A stretch of 64,000 nucleotides of DNA from Parafrigoribacterium_A soli (GTDB lineage Bacteria > Actinomycetota > Actinomycetes > Actinomycetales > Microbacteriaceae): positions 434,001 to 498,000 of the forward strand of contig NZ_JBELNZ010000003.1 of the NCBI RefSeq assembly GCF_040227235.1, read 5' to 3'. The notes beneath the pieces were generated by a model, which was given only the letters and a program-made list of their open reading frames with translations, ran no database searches and was not told the origin of the DNA. Numbering within the stretch: the first letter of the stretch is position 1; every line of letters starts with the position of its first letter. A program made the translations under genes and the position numbers. Of the stretch, positions 50,630-59,846 are shown piece by piece.

Positions 50630-52591
50630 GTGCCGAGGCTAGTGCGAGTCGCCGGGCCAGCCGTTCTGCTGGTCGTGGCGCTGCTGTCCCTCCTCGCGGC
50701 ACTGCAGATAGGCGGGGCGGCGCAGGCGTCGATCATCTTCGATCCGGGGCCCGTCATCCGCTATGGGCTGCCGCTCGTCACGATGCTCGTGAACATCGGC
50801 GTCGCGGGCACCATCGGCGCCCTCGTGCTCGCGCTGTTTGCGCTGAGCGACCGCGAGCCTGAATACGAACGTGCACTGGATGTCGCCGCCGGCTTTGCCG
50901 CATTCTGGACCGTCGCATCCGGTGCCACCGCGTTCTTCACCTACCTGGGTCTGTCGAACTCGAAGGTCAGCCTCGACGCCGACTTCAGCCAGCTGCTTGG
51001 ACAGTTTCTCACCGGCTCGGAGGTGGGGCAGGCCTGGCTCGGTATCACCCTCGTCGCCGCGACCGTGACGGTGCTGTGCTTCGCGGTGCGCAATCGAACC
51101 GCGCTGTTCTTCGTGACGCTGTTCGCCGGCATCGGGTTGCTGCCGATGGCGGAGCAGGGGCACTCGGCCGGCGCAAGCGGCCACGACATAGCGGTCACCT
51201 CCCTCGGTCTGCACCTCGTCTTCGCGGCCGTGTGGCTCGGCGGCCTGCTCACGATCGTGCTGCTGCGCCCATCGCTCGAGGGCGGCCGCATCGGACCAGT
51301 GCTCACCCGCTACTCCACCCTGGCGATCATCTGCTTCATCGTGGTGGCGGCATCCGGGTACGTGAATGCGGCGCTGCGCGTCGGATCGTTCGGCGCACTT
51401 CTGAAGCCCTACGGCATCCTCATTCTGCTCAAAGTGGCCGCCCTCGGTGCACTTGGCCTGTTCGGCCTCACCCAGCGCCGCTTCCTGATCGCTCGGATGC
51501 AGCAGCCGAAGAATGGGCGCAACCCGGCATTCTGGTGGCTGGTCGTCGCGGAGCTCGGGTTCATGGGCATCGCATCCGGGGTCGCAGCGGCCCTCGCGAG
51601 GACCGATCCGCTCGTTCCACAGGTGCAGGTGACCACGACGCCCGCCTACGTGCTGACGGGCGAGCCAATGCCGCCGCAGCTCACCTTCGCGCGCTACTTC
51701 ACCGAGTGGAACTTCGACCTGCTCTGGGTGCTCATCACCGCGTTCCTCGCCTTCTTCTACATCGCGGGCGTCTGGCGGCTGCACAAGCGCGGCGACCGCT
51801 GGCCCTGGTATCGCACCACGACCTGGCTCCTCGGCCTGGCGCTGCTCTTCTACGTGACCAACGGCGGCATCAACGCCTACGAGAAGTACCTGTTCAGCGC
51901 GCACATGCTGGGACACATGGTGCTCGGCATGATGGTGCCGCTGCTGCTGGTGCCCGCGGCGCCGATCACGCTCGCGATGCGTGCCATAGCCAAACGGTCG
52001 GATGGCAGCCGCGGACCGAGGGAATGGATCCTGCTCGCCGTGCACTCCAGGGTGGCCGGAGTTCTCGGCAACCCGGTGGTGGCGGGAGTGATCTTTGCCG
52101 GGTCGCTCTGGCTCTTCTACTACACACCGCTCTTCGGCTGGGCGACTCGCGACCACATCGGCCACACCTTTATGATCGTGCACTTCCTCCTCGCGGGGTA
52201 CCTGTTCATCCAGGCCCTCATCGGAGTCGACCCCGCTCCCTACCGCGCGCCCTACCCGATCCGGCTGATAGTGCTGCTCGCGACCGTGGGCTTCCACGCC
52301 TTCTTCGGGGTGGGGCTCATGACCGGCACGGGTCTGCTGCAGGCGAGCTGGTACGGCGCGATGGGTCGCACCTGGGGGGTGAGCGCGATCGCCGACCAAC
52401 AGACGGGCGGCGGAATCGCGTGGAGCGTCGGCGAGATTCCCACAGTGATCCTCGCCATCGTCATCGCGGTCATGTGGAGCCGGAGCGACACCAAAGAGGC
52501 AAAACGCATGGATCGCAAGGCGGATCGCGACGGCGATTTCGATCTGGCCGAATACAACCGGATGCTGCAGAAGCTGTCGAACCGGCCCTAG
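50630..52591 (+). CDS. CopD-CtaG fusion membrane protein
   Basis: 653 residues with many transmembrane helices. The N-terminal half resembles CopD copper-resistance membrane proteins (about residues 50-320), and the C-terminal half the CtaG/caa3 assembly family (about 340-600) with AHMLGHMVLGMMVPLLLVPAAP. Histidines and methionines such as SAHMLGHMVLGMM could bind copper. The protein probably supplies copper for cytochrome c oxidase assembly or tolerance. GTG 50630 is the start. The cytoplasmic C-terminal tail is charged. Confidence 0.85.
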   Translation: MPRLVRVAGPAVLLVVALLSLLAALQIGGAAQASIIFDPGPVIRYGLPLVTMLVNIGVAGTIGALVLALFALSDREPEYERALDVAAGFAAFWTVASGATAFFTYLGLSNSKVSLDADFSQLLGQFLTGSEVGQAWLGITLVAATVTVLCFAVRNRTALFFVTLFAGIGLLPMAEQGHSAGASGHDIAVTSLGLHLVFAAVWLGGLLTIVLLRPSLEGGRIGPVLTRYSTLAIICFIVVAASGYVNAALRVGSFGALLKPYGILILLKVAALGALGLFGLTQRRFLIARMQQPKNGRNPAFWWLVVAELGFMGIASGVAAALARTDPLVPQVQVTTTPAYVLTGEPMPPQLTFARYFTEWNFDLLWVLITAFLAFFYIAGVWRLHKRGDRWPWYRTTTWLLGLALLFYVTNGGINAYEKYLFSAHMLGHMVLGMMVPLLLVPAAPITLAMRAIAKRSDGSRGPREWILLAVHSRVAGVLGNPVVAGVIFAGSLWLFYYTPLFGWATRDHIGHTFMIVHFLLAGYLFIQALIGVDPAPYRAPYPIRLIVLLATVGFHAFFGVGLMTGTGLLQASWYGAMGRTWGVSAIADQQTGGGIAWSVGEIPTVILAIVIAVMWSRSDTKEAKRMDRKADRDGDFDLAEYNRMLQKLSNRP

Positions 52592-52594
52592 TCG

Positions 52595-53581
52595 TCAGGT
52601 ACCGGTGATCACCAGCCGACCGTCGGCCGCGAAGCCGATCGTGTAGGCCACGGTGAACGGCACGTCCTCATCGAGCGTGGTGACGGAACCGTCGAAGATC
52701 GAGCGCACCTTCACAGTGAGGTGCGCCGCTCCCGTCGTGTGCGGCACCTGCCAGGTTCCGGGGGTCACCCCCGGCGCGATCGTCACGACGGGGTTGTGAA
52801 CGATTGACCAGGCCGGCGCGCCCTCGATGCGATCGCCGATCTCCTTGCCGAACGGGCATCCGGTCGGCAGCAGCACCTTCTGGGTCGCGCACGTCTTCAA
52901 CTGTGCGTTCAACCCCTTCTGCACCTGCGAGACGAAGGCGGTGTTCGCCTGCACGTCGACCGTGGCCTTCGATGCCGCGCCGGCCTTGCTGAGACGGGTG
53001 GGCACCGGCTTGGCCGTGAAGTAATCGGAATCGTGGCCGAGCACGTAGAGGCCGGGGGTGAGCACGAGCTGCCGAGTGGCGGCATCCGGTGCACTCGACG
53101 TCAACTGCAGCCCGTTCACCGTGAAACCGGCGTCGTGCTGCGGAGTGATCGTGAGCGTGCCGAGCGGAGTCGCGGAAAAGCACCAGCCCGCGAACAGGCC
53201 CATTCTCGTCCCGTCGCGCTCCACCGTGAAGGTGGTCGTGCCCGTGCTCTTCGTCGCGCCCGCGGCCATCAGATAGCTGTATCGCACGAGGTGCGCGCCG
53301 CCGCGTTCCACATCACTGACCAGGCGGATGTCGCTGAGCTCCCCGAGCGCGCGCGGGTCGAGCAGATCCCGGCCCGCCTTCGCGGCATCGCTCGCGCTCG
53401 CGGGACCCGCCAGTTCGAGCGCCGCCGAGAGGTCGTGGCGGGAAAGAGCGGCCAGGTAGGAGCCCGCGAATCCGGAGGCGCTGTAGAGCGTCGCGTTGAG
53501 GATGAGCACGGTGCCCGCGAAGACCGCCACGAGGAGTCCGCCGAGCACCGCCCAGGTGATGGCGACGCGGCGTTGACCCAT
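52595..53581 (-). CDS. Hypothetical membrane-anchored protein
   Basis: 328 residues. An N-terminal transmembrane segment (AITWAVLGGLLVAVFAGTVLIL) anchors a large extracytoplasmic domain rich in beta-strand sequence. It contains cysteines (AGWCFSATP, LKTCATQ, TGCPFG) that may form disulfides. ATG 53581 is preferred because AGGA lies 7 nt upstream. It is convergent with the CopD-CtaG gene (3-nt gap). The family is not recognised. Confidence 0.65.
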   Translation of the reverse strand: MGQRRVAITWAVLGGLLVAVFAGTVLILNATLYSASGFAGSYLAALSRHDLSAALELAGPASASDAAKAGRDLLDPRALGELSDIRLVSDVERGGAHLVRYSYLMAAGATKSTGTTTFTVERDGTRMGLFAGWCFSATPLGTLTITPQHDAGFTVNGLQLTSSAPDAATRQLVLTPGLYVLGHDSDYFTAKPVPTRLSKAGAASKATVDVQANTAFVSQVQKGLNAQLKTCATQKVLLPTGCPFGKEIGDRIEGAPAWSIVHNPVVTIAPGVTPGTWQVPHTTGAAHLTVKVRSIFDGSVTTLDEDVPFTVAYTIGFAADGRLVITGT

Positions 53582-53712
53582 GCCCACATCCTAAAGTGCC
53601 CTGCACAGCGCGGCCTCGGCGGCGCTCCTGCACAGGCCGCTGCGGCATCCGTTCTTCTCAGCGGTCGGGCAGTAGATTGGAGAGTCAGTCCATCGCGGTG
53701 AGAGGGTTTTTC

Positions 53713-54999
53713 GTGAGCGAGTTCACGCTCTCCCCCGAGCAGGCGGCGGTCTTCGACAACATCGAGACCACGCGCGACAACATCTTCGTCACGGGCCGCG
53801 CCGGCACGGGCAAGTCGACACTGCTGAACCACCTGTCGTGGAACACCTCGAAGCAGGTCGTTATCTGCGCGCCCACCGGCGTCGCCGCTCTCAACGTAGG
53901 CGGCCAGACCATTCACTCGCTGTTCCTGCTGCCCATCGGGGTGATCGCGGACCGCGAGATCGACCAGAGCGCGGCGCTGCGCAAGCTGCTCAACACGATC
54001 GACACCCTCGTGATTGACGAGGTCTCCATGGTCAACGCCGACCTGCTGGATGCCGTGGACCGCAGCCTGCGACAGGCCAGGCAGCGCCCGCTCGAGGCCT
54101 TCGGGGGCGTGCAGCTCGTGCTCTTCGGTGACCCGTACCAGCTGGCGCCGGTGCCCGGTGACGAGGACGAGCGGGCGTACTTCGACGACCAGTACCGCTC
54201 CATGTGGTTCTTCGACGCCAAGGTGTGGCAGGAGACCGACCTGCGCATCTTCGAACTCAGCACCATTCACCGGCAGCACGAGCAGGAGTTCAAGTACATG
54301 CTCAACGCCGTGCGGCACGGTCGGGTGACCGCCGAGATCGCCGAGCAACTGAACACCACCGGCGCAAGAAAACCGCCGACCGATGGCACGATCACGCTCG
54401 CCACCACCAACGCCACCGTGAACCGCATCAACGCGAGCGAACTCGCCCGCCTGCCCGGTCGCGTGCTCACCGCGAAGGCCGAGATCACCGGCGAGTTCGG
54501 AGGGCGTGCCTATCCGGCCGACGAATCCCTCGAGCTGAAGGTCGGCGCGCAGGTGATGTTCCTGCGCAACGACTCCGATCAGCGCTGGGTCAACGGCAGC
54601 GTCGGCACGGTCACGAAGATCTCCTCGACGGTGTTCGTCGAGGTCGACGGCGAGGAGCACGAGGTGCAGCCCGCAGTGTGGGAGAAGTACAAGTACAGCT
54701 ACTCGGCCGCGACCAAGCAGCTGAAGCGCGACATCGTCGCCGAATTCACCCAGTTTCCACTGCGGCTCGCCTGGGCCGTCACCATTCACAAGTCGCAGGG
54801 CAAGACCTACGAGAAGGCCATCGTCGATCTCGGGCAGCGCTCATTCGCGCCGGGCCAGACCTACGTGGCCCTCAGCCGAATCTCGTCACTCGACGGGCTC
54901 TACCTGAGCCGACCGCTGCGGCCGAGCGACATCATCGTCGACGAGAACGTGCGGCGCTTCATGTCTCAGGCGGTCGCCGTGCCGGGCATCGAGGCCTAG
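53713..54999 (+). CDS. PIF1-like superfamily 1B DNA helicase
   Basis: 428 residues. Walker A GRAGTGKST at 28-36, DEAD-like VIDEVSM, GDPYQLAPVPG, the helicase motif VTIHKSQGKTYEKA and YVALSRISSLDGLYL are all present. PIF1-type helicases unwind DNA 5'-3' and process G-quadruplex or recombination intermediates. GTG 53713 has GAGAGGG 6 nt upstream. It stands alone, with no other recombination genes nearby. Confidence 0.88.
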   Translation: MSEFTLSPEQAAVFDNIETTRDNIFVTGRAGTGKSTLLNHLSWNTSKQVVICAPTGVAALNVGGQTIHSLFLLPIGVIADREIDQSAALRKLLNTIDTLVIDEVSMVNADLLDAVDRSLRQARQRPLEAFGGVQLVLFGDPYQLAPVPGDEDERAYFDDQYRSMWFFDAKVWQETDLRIFELSTIHRQHEQEFKYMLNAVRHGRVTAEIAEQLNTTGARKPPTDGTITLATTNATVNRINASELARLPGRVLTAKAEITGEFGGRAYPADESLELKVGAQVMFLRNDSDQRWVNGSVGTVTKISSTVFVEVDGEEHEVQPAVWEKYKYSYSAATKQLKRDIVAEFTQFPLRLAWAVTIHKSQGKTYEKAIVDLGQRSFAPGQTYVALSRISSLDGLYLSRPLRPSDIIVDENVRRFMSQAVAVPGIEA

Positions 55000-55031
55000 C
55001 AGTCCGGTCTCGGCCGCGAGCGGGTGAAGCA

Positions 55032-55063
55032 CCGGCCGCACCCAGCTGGTTGAGTGCGACCGG
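55032..55063. terminator. Hairpin between convergent genes
   Basis: CCGGCCGCAC (55032-55041) pairs with GTGCGACCGG (55054-55063) at 9 of 10 positions with a 12-base loop. It lies between the helicase gene and a leftward gene, fitting a bidirectional terminator. No U tract is seen. Confidence 0.4.
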
Positions 55064-55079
55064 CACAGTGGGGTAGACG

Positions 55080-55655
55080 CTAGTGGCCCATCCCGGGCAT
55101 GTCCATCATCATCATGCCACCCATGGTGCCACCGTGCTCCTGGGCAACAGTCCCGGCCTGGGTGGCCGCGAGGGCGGGCGTCGTGAGAGCTCCGACGAGC
55201 AGACCTCCCACGAAGACTGCCGCCAGGTATCTGCCGGCGCTCTGAGTTTTAGCGGGAGGGGTCTTTGCGGGCGCGGGGGCGGCATCCGGCCCCCGTGTGG
55301 CGGAGAGACGCCGAAGGTAGACACCGAGCACGCCGGCGATGAAGAGCTCGAACGCCGCGGCAATGGCCATGGGCACGAAGCGCAGGGGCGAGGCGATCTG
55401 TGGCGTGCCCAGCATCGTGGCGACGACCACGAGCAGGCTCCACAGGATGAGGGGTGCTGTCGCGCCGATCTGCGCGAGCCGGGCGGTCACGACGCGGTCC
55501 TTCACCAGCACGCTCACCGCCCAGACGAGCTCCGCGACGCCCAGCACGAGGAGCGGGATCGCGAGCGGAAGGGGAGAGCTGATCACGAGCGCCAGATGGA
55601 CGATGCCAGATCCAATGGCGGCAAAAGACAACCAACAGCGGGTCACTTGTGACAT
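55080..55655 (-). CDS. Membrane protein with Met-rich C-terminus
   Basis: 191 residues with four or five transmembrane segments. The C-terminal tail GGTMGGMMMMDMPGMGH is Met- and His-rich, a feature of copper-binding proteins. It is 33 nt after the DUF4383 gene and probably shares its transcript. The family is not recognised; a copper role is inferred from the tail and the nearby CopD-CtaG fusion. Confidence 0.7.
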   Translation of the reverse strand: MSQVTRCWLSFAAIGSGIVHLALVISSPLPLAIPLLVLGVAELVWAVSVLVKDRVVTARLAQIGATAPLILWSLLVVVATMLGTPQIASPLRFVPMAIAAAFELFIAGVLGVYLRRLSATRGPDAAPAPAKTPPAKTQSAGRYLAAVFVGGLLVGALTTPALAATQAGTVAQEHGGTMGGMMMMDMPGMGH

Positions 55656-55688
55656 CTGCTCTCCCCTTCCCTTGAGTGATGCTGCGAA

Positions 55689-56096
55689 CTAGGCCGTTGC
55701 GGTGCGCAGACCCTTGTCGGCGCCGAGACCCACACCGAGCAGGATGATCGCGCTCGCGAAGTGCAGCACGTTGTCCCAGCCATTGATGGCCAAGATGTTC
55801 ACGGGCGAGTCCAGGATGAAGAGCCCGACGATACCGAGCAGCAGGTACACGGCGCCGACGACGGAGTTGACCGTCCTGGACGCGCGAATGCTGGAGAGCC
55901 CCGCGATGAGAAGCGCGGCACCGATCACAAGGTGGGCCACGTTGTGCAGCGGGTTCACCTCGAAGAGGCCCAGAAGCAGGCCACCCTTCGTGGCGATGAA
56001 GCCGACTCCGCCGGTGACGGCGAACCCGAGCAGGCCGATTAGAAGATAGACCGCGCCGAAAATAGTAGCCAGCATACGGTTTGGGGACTTGGTCAT
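55689..56096 (-). CDS. DUF4383 family membrane protein
   Basis: 135 residues with four transmembrane helices and the DUF4383 features NRMLATIFGAVYLLIGLLGF and NPLHNVAHLVIGAALL. Function is unknown. ATG 56096 has a very strong GAGGAGG site. It precedes the Met-rich membrane gene and is divergent from the DinB gene. Confidence 0.88.
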   Translation of the reverse strand: MTKSPNRMLATIFGAVYLLIGLLGFAVTGGVGFIATKGGLLLGLFEVNPLHNVAHLVIGAALLIAGLSSIRASRTVNSVVGAVYLLLGIVGLFILDSPVNILAINGWDNVLHFASAIILLGVGLGADKGLRTATA

Positions 56097-56216
56097 GATT
56101 TCCTCCTCAAAACAGCCCGACGGTCGTCGCGCATGTCTTCCATTCGTAGTGGTCGCCTCGTTGGTTTGGTCAGGGCTTGACATTGCGTCGCCGCCGGGCG
56201 GGTGCAGTATGGGTGC

Positions 56217-56756
56217 ATGCCGATAACGCCCGACACGAAGAACTGGACCTGGGTGCTCGAGCGCACCTGCCCCGAGTGCGGATACGACGCATCCGTCGTC
56301 GACGATGACGCGGTCGGGTCGCTGCTTCGCGCGAACGCCGCCGCGTGGCCCGCCGTGCTGCAGCGCCCGGATGTCGCGGCGCGGCCGGACGACAGCACCT
56401 GGTCGCCGCTCGAATACGCGGCCCACGTGCGGGACGTGTTCCGGCTCGCGGTCGTGCGCCTGAACCTCATGCTCGAGGAAGACGACCCGCTGTACGCGAA
56501 CTGGGACCAGGACGCGACGGCCATCGAGGAGCGTTACAACGAGCAGGAGCCGGAGGTCGTGAGCCGCGAGCTCGTCGATGCGGGTTCCGCTGCCGCCGCC
56601 GCGTTCGACGCGGTGCCCGCGGATGCCCGGGCCAGGTCGGGTCGCCGCAGCGATGGAGCGCGCTTCACCGTGAGCAGCTTCGGCAAGTACATCGTGCACG
56701 ACCCCGTGCATCACCTCTGGGACGTGAGCGGCGGCGCGTTCAGCCGGGCCGGTTAG
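56217..56756 (+). CDS. DinB-family protein
   Basis: 179 residues. The DinB/YfiT four-helix fold is suggested by LLRANAAAWPAVLQ, STWSPLEYAAHVRDVFRL and the C-terminal HDPVHHLWDV. The conserved histidines (H in AAHVRD, HHLWD) are likely metal ligands. An N-terminal CPECGYD pair precedes the fold. Members include thiol-dependent isomerases; activity here is unknown. It ends 9 nt before the FAH gene, probably co-transcribed. Confidence 0.8.
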   Translation: MPITPDTKNWTWVLERTCPECGYDASVVDDDAVGSLLRANAAAWPAVLQRPDVAARPDDSTWSPLEYAAHVRDVFRLAVVRLNLMLEEDDPLYANWDQDATAIEERYNEQEPEVVSRELVDAGSAAAAAFDAVPADARARSGRRSDGARFTVSSFGKYIVHDPVHHLWDVSGGAFSRAG

Positions 56757-56765
56757 AGCGTTCAG

Positions 56766-57623
56766 ATGTATCTCATGCGCATTGGCGCCTCCGGCTCCGA
56801 GCGGCCCGTCGTTCGCATCAGTGACGACAGCTATGTCGACGTCTCGGATGTCGTCCCCGACTTCAACGAGGCCTTCTTCGCATCCGGGTTGGATGGTTTG
56901 CGTCCCGTGGTGGACGAGCGCGTCGCGGCCGGCTCGGTGCACGCGTTCCAGGGTGAGCGCATCGGCTCGCCCATCGCGCGGCCGCACCAGATCCTGGCAA
57001 TCGGACTGAACTATCGCGAGCATGCCGCCGAGACGGGCGCGGCCGTGCCCGAGGAGCCGATCCTGTTCACCAAGTCGCCGAACAGCATGGTCGGGGCGAA
57101 TGACGACGTGCGGATGCCGCGAGGCTCCACCAAGCTCGACTGGGAGGTCGAACTAGGCGTCGTCATCGGTGCCCGGGCGAGTTACCTCGAGGACGAGGCC
57201 GCAGCAGAAACCGTCATCGCTGGTTACACCATCAGCAACGACGTGAGCGAGCGTTCCTTCCAGAAGGAGCGCGGCGGGCAATTCTCCAAGGGCAAGTCGG
57301 CCGAAACCTTCAACCCCTGCGGGCCCTGGCTCGTGACGCCCGACGAGTTCGACGACGTGCTGGCCCTTGAACTGCAGCTCGACGTGAATGGGCAGCGCAG
57401 GCAGCGCGGTTCGACCGCCTCAATGATCTTCAGCCCGGCGTACCTCGTGCACTACCTCAGTCAGTTCATGGTGCTCGAGCCCGGCGACCTGATCAACACC
57501 GGCACCCCACCCGGAGTTGCGGCAGGAATGGAGCCGCCGCAGTGGCTGCGGGTCGGCGACGAGCTGAGGCTCTCGATCGAGGGACTGGGTGAGCAGCACC
57601 AGCGCGTGATCGCACCGCGCTGA
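56766..57623 (+). CDS. Fumarylacetoacetate hydrolase family protein
   Basis: 285 residues. The catalytic FAH domain shows GLNYREHAAETG, SPNSMVGANDDV and the metal-binding KLDWEVELGVVIG, followed by GYTISNDVSERS and LINTGTPPGV. Members hydrolyse or hydrate 2-keto acids or ureidoglycolate. The substrate cannot be named. It lies in a DinB-FAH pair convergent with a dienelactone-hydrolase-like gene. Confidence 0.9.
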   Translation: MYLMRIGASGSERPVVRISDDSYVDVSDVVPDFNEAFFASGLDGLRPVVDERVAAGSVHAFQGERIGSPIARPHQILAIGLNYREHAAETGAAVPEEPILFTKSPNSMVGANDDVRMPRGSTKLDWEVELGVVIGARASYLEDEAAAETVIAGYTISNDVSERSFQKERGGQFSKGKSAETFNPCGPWLVTPDEFDDVLALELQLDVNGQRRQRGSTASMIFSPAYLVHYLSQFMVLEPGDLINTGTPPGVAAGMEPPQWLRVGDELRLSIEGLGEQHQRVIAPR

Positions 57624-57626
57624 GCG

Positions 57627-58274
57627 TCAGTCGATGAGGTGTTTCTCGACAAAGCTCGCCGTGCGGGCGAAGGCGAGGGCTGCCGCGTCGACATCCGTCT
57701 TGTCGGGAATGGTGGCGTTCGCGAAGGAATGCACGGTTCCCGGATAGTTGTACTCCGTGATCGGCGTTCCGTGGTCCTTGAGCCGGTCGATGAACGACTC
57801 CGGGTCTTCGCCCTCGTCCCACTCGTCGAACTCCGCGAAGTGCAGCTGCACGGGGCTGGGAATGACGCCGTGCTGTTCGGGACTGAGCGTCGCGTAGTAG
57901 GCGACCACGGCATCCGCGACGCCGGACTGCGCGTGCAACAGGGAGAGCCACCCGCCCATCGAGAAGCCGACGAGTCCGATGCGCTGCGAGCCCTCGGAGC
58001 GAGCCAGTTGCATGATGTCGTCGAGTTCCGAGAGTGCGGTCGCGACGTCGAGGCCCTCCATGAGCTTCTGGGCGTCGCCCGCATCGTCGGTGGCAACCCC
58101 GTCGTAGAGGTCGGGAACGACCACGCGAAAGCCGCGGTGGGCGAGCGCCTCGGCGTAGAACTTGAGCCACGGGAGCCTGCCGTACCAGTCGTGCACGAGC
58201 ACGACGAGCGGATTGCCCGTCGCGCCGTAGCTCTCGGGTACTCCCGGATTGGGGATGGGGACGAGCTCGGGCAT
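57627..58274 (-). CDS. Dienelactone hydrolase family protein (serine form)
   Basis: 215 residues, alpha/beta-hydrolase fold. The nucleophile elbow is GFSMGG with S105, where classical dienelactone hydrolases have cysteine. Acid and histidine are likely in HFAEFDEWDE and PGTVHSFAN. The serine version suggests a general esterase or lactonase. It is convergent with the FAH gene (3-nt gap). Confidence 0.85.
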   Translation of the reverse strand: MPELVPIPNPGVPESYGATGNPLVVLVHDWYGRLPWLKFYAEALAHRGFRVVVPDLYDGVATDDAGDAQKLMEGLDVATALSELDDIMQLARSEGSQRIGLVGFSMGGWLSLLHAQSGVADAVVAYYATLSPEQHGVIPSPVQLHFAEFDEWDEGEDPESFIDRLKDHGTPITEYNYPGTVHSFANATIPDKTDVDAAALAFARTASFVEKHLID

Positions 58275-58374
58275 GGATCCCTCCTCGTTCCTTGTACGGT
58301 CGCAATGACCTGCCAGCCCCCATTATCGCGGTGCCCGCGCCGCGAGGCGAGCGGCGCGACGTGGGCGTTGCGAC

Positions 58375-59742
58375 TCAGCCGATGCGGATCATCTTCTTGT
58401 TGACGAACTCGTCCGCGCCGAAGCGGCCGAGCTCGCGTCCGGACCCCGAGCCCTTGATGCCGCCGAACGGCAGTTCGGGGCTGTCGGCGCCCACCACGTT
58501 GACGAAGACCATGCCCGCGTCGATGCGGTCGGCGACGCGCAGTGCCTGCTCGGCATCCGTGGTGAAGACGTAGGAGCCGAGACCGAAGGGGGTGTCGTTG
58601 GCGAGGGAGATCGCCTCGTCCTCTGAGCCGACCCGATAGACCGCGGCCACGGGGCCGAAGAACTCCTCGTGATAGGCGTCGTTGCTCGGGGTGATGTCGG
58701 TGAGCACCGTTGCGGGAAAGTAGTTGTCCTTGCGATCGCCGGACACCACGACCCGTGCGCCACCGGCGATGGCGCGGTCCAGTTGCTCCTGCAGGCGGTC
58801 GGATGCGGTGGCCGAGGAGAGCGGGCCCAGCACGGTGTCGTCCGCCATGGGGTCGCCGAACGCCACGGCGGACATCGCGGAGGAGAACTTCTCCAGGAAC
58901 GGCTCGTACAGGTCGTCGATCACGATGAAGCGCTTGGCCGCGTTGCAGGCCTGACCGTTGTTGTCGACGCGGGCGGCGACGGCGGCCTCGACCGTGGCAT
59001 CCAGGTCATCGGTGCTCAGCAGGATGAACGGATCGGAGCCGCCGAGCTCGAGCACCACCTTCTTGAGGTGCTTGCCGGCAAGCTCGGCGACAGCGGCGCC
59101 GGCCCGCTCCGACCCAGTGAGCGAGACGCCGTGCACGCGCGGGTCGGCGATGACGGTGCCGAGCTGGTCGTGGCTGGCGTAGATGTTCACGTACGCGCCG
59201 TCGGGGAACCCGGCATCGAGGAAGATCTGCTCGATCGCGGCCGCGGACTCTGGGCACTGCGCCGCGTGCTTCAGCAGGATCGTGTTACCGATGATGAGAT
59301 TCGGCCCCGCGAATCGAGCCACCTGGTAGTACGGGAAGTTCCACGGCATGATGCCGAGCAGCACCCCGAGGGAATTGCGCCGGATGAGGGCGCTGCCCTC
59401 GCCGCCCATCAGTTCGATCGGTTCGTCTCTCATCAGGTCCGCGGCGTTGTCGGCGTAATAGCCGTAGATGTCGCCGCTGAAGTCGATCTCACCGAGGGCC
59501 TGCTCGCGCGGCTTGCCCATTTCGCGCACGATGATGTCGGCGAGTTCCTCGCGGCGTTCCACGTGCAGCTCGCCGACGCGGCGGATGAGCGCGGCGCGCT
59601 GCTCGACGGTGGTCGATCGTGACCAGCTGCGGTGCGCCTCGTCGGCTCGCGCGATGGCAGCCACAAGTTCGTCGTTGCTGATGGTTGGGTAGCTCTTCAC
59701 GGTCTCGCCCGTCGCCGGATTGACCACTGCAAACTCACTCAT
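58375..59742 (-). CDS. gabD: Succinate-semialdehyde dehydrogenase (NAD(P)+), GabD1/Sad-like
   Basis: 455-residue aldehyde dehydrogenase. The general base is E232 in LELGGSDPF and the nucleophile C266 in NNGQACNAAK. GVSLTGSERAG binds the coenzyme. Together with gabT it converts GABA to succinate. It lies next to a PucR-type regulator and gabT. Some relatives act on other semialdehydes, so the exact substrate is inferred from context. It starts at ATG 59742. Confidence 0.88.
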   Translation of the reverse strand: MSEFAVVNPATGETVKSYPTISNDELVAAIARADEAHRSWSRSTTVEQRAALIRRVGELHVERREELADIIVREMGKPREQALGEIDFSGDIYGYYADNAADLMRDEPIELMGGEGSALIRRNSLGVLLGIMPWNFPYYQVARFAGPNLIIGNTILLKHAAQCPESAAAIEQIFLDAGFPDGAYVNIYASHDQLGTVIADPRVHGVSLTGSERAGAAVAELAGKHLKKVVLELGGSDPFILLSTDDLDATVEAAVAARVDNNGQACNAAKRFIVIDDLYEPFLEKFSSAMSAVAFGDPMADDTVLGPLSSATASDRLQEQLDRAIAGGARVVVSGDRKDNYFPATVLTDITPSNDAYHEEFFGPVAAVYRVGSEDEAISLANDTPFGLGSYVFTTDAEQALRVADRIDAGMVFVNVVGADSPELPFGGIKGSGSGRELGRFGADEFVNKKMIRIG

Positions 59743-59846
59743 CGTGTTCCTCGCTCGTCTGTGCGCGGCAGATCCGCACCCGGAGAGGTCGGCGACGGCG
59801 CACGTTCATCACCACTTTAGGTGGGAGCGCACGGCAGGTCGAGTGC

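Noticed and set aside
50639..52399. 586-residue leftward open frame
   Set aside because: Antisense to the CopD-CtaG fusion, very Glu/Arg/His-rich composition; a shadow.
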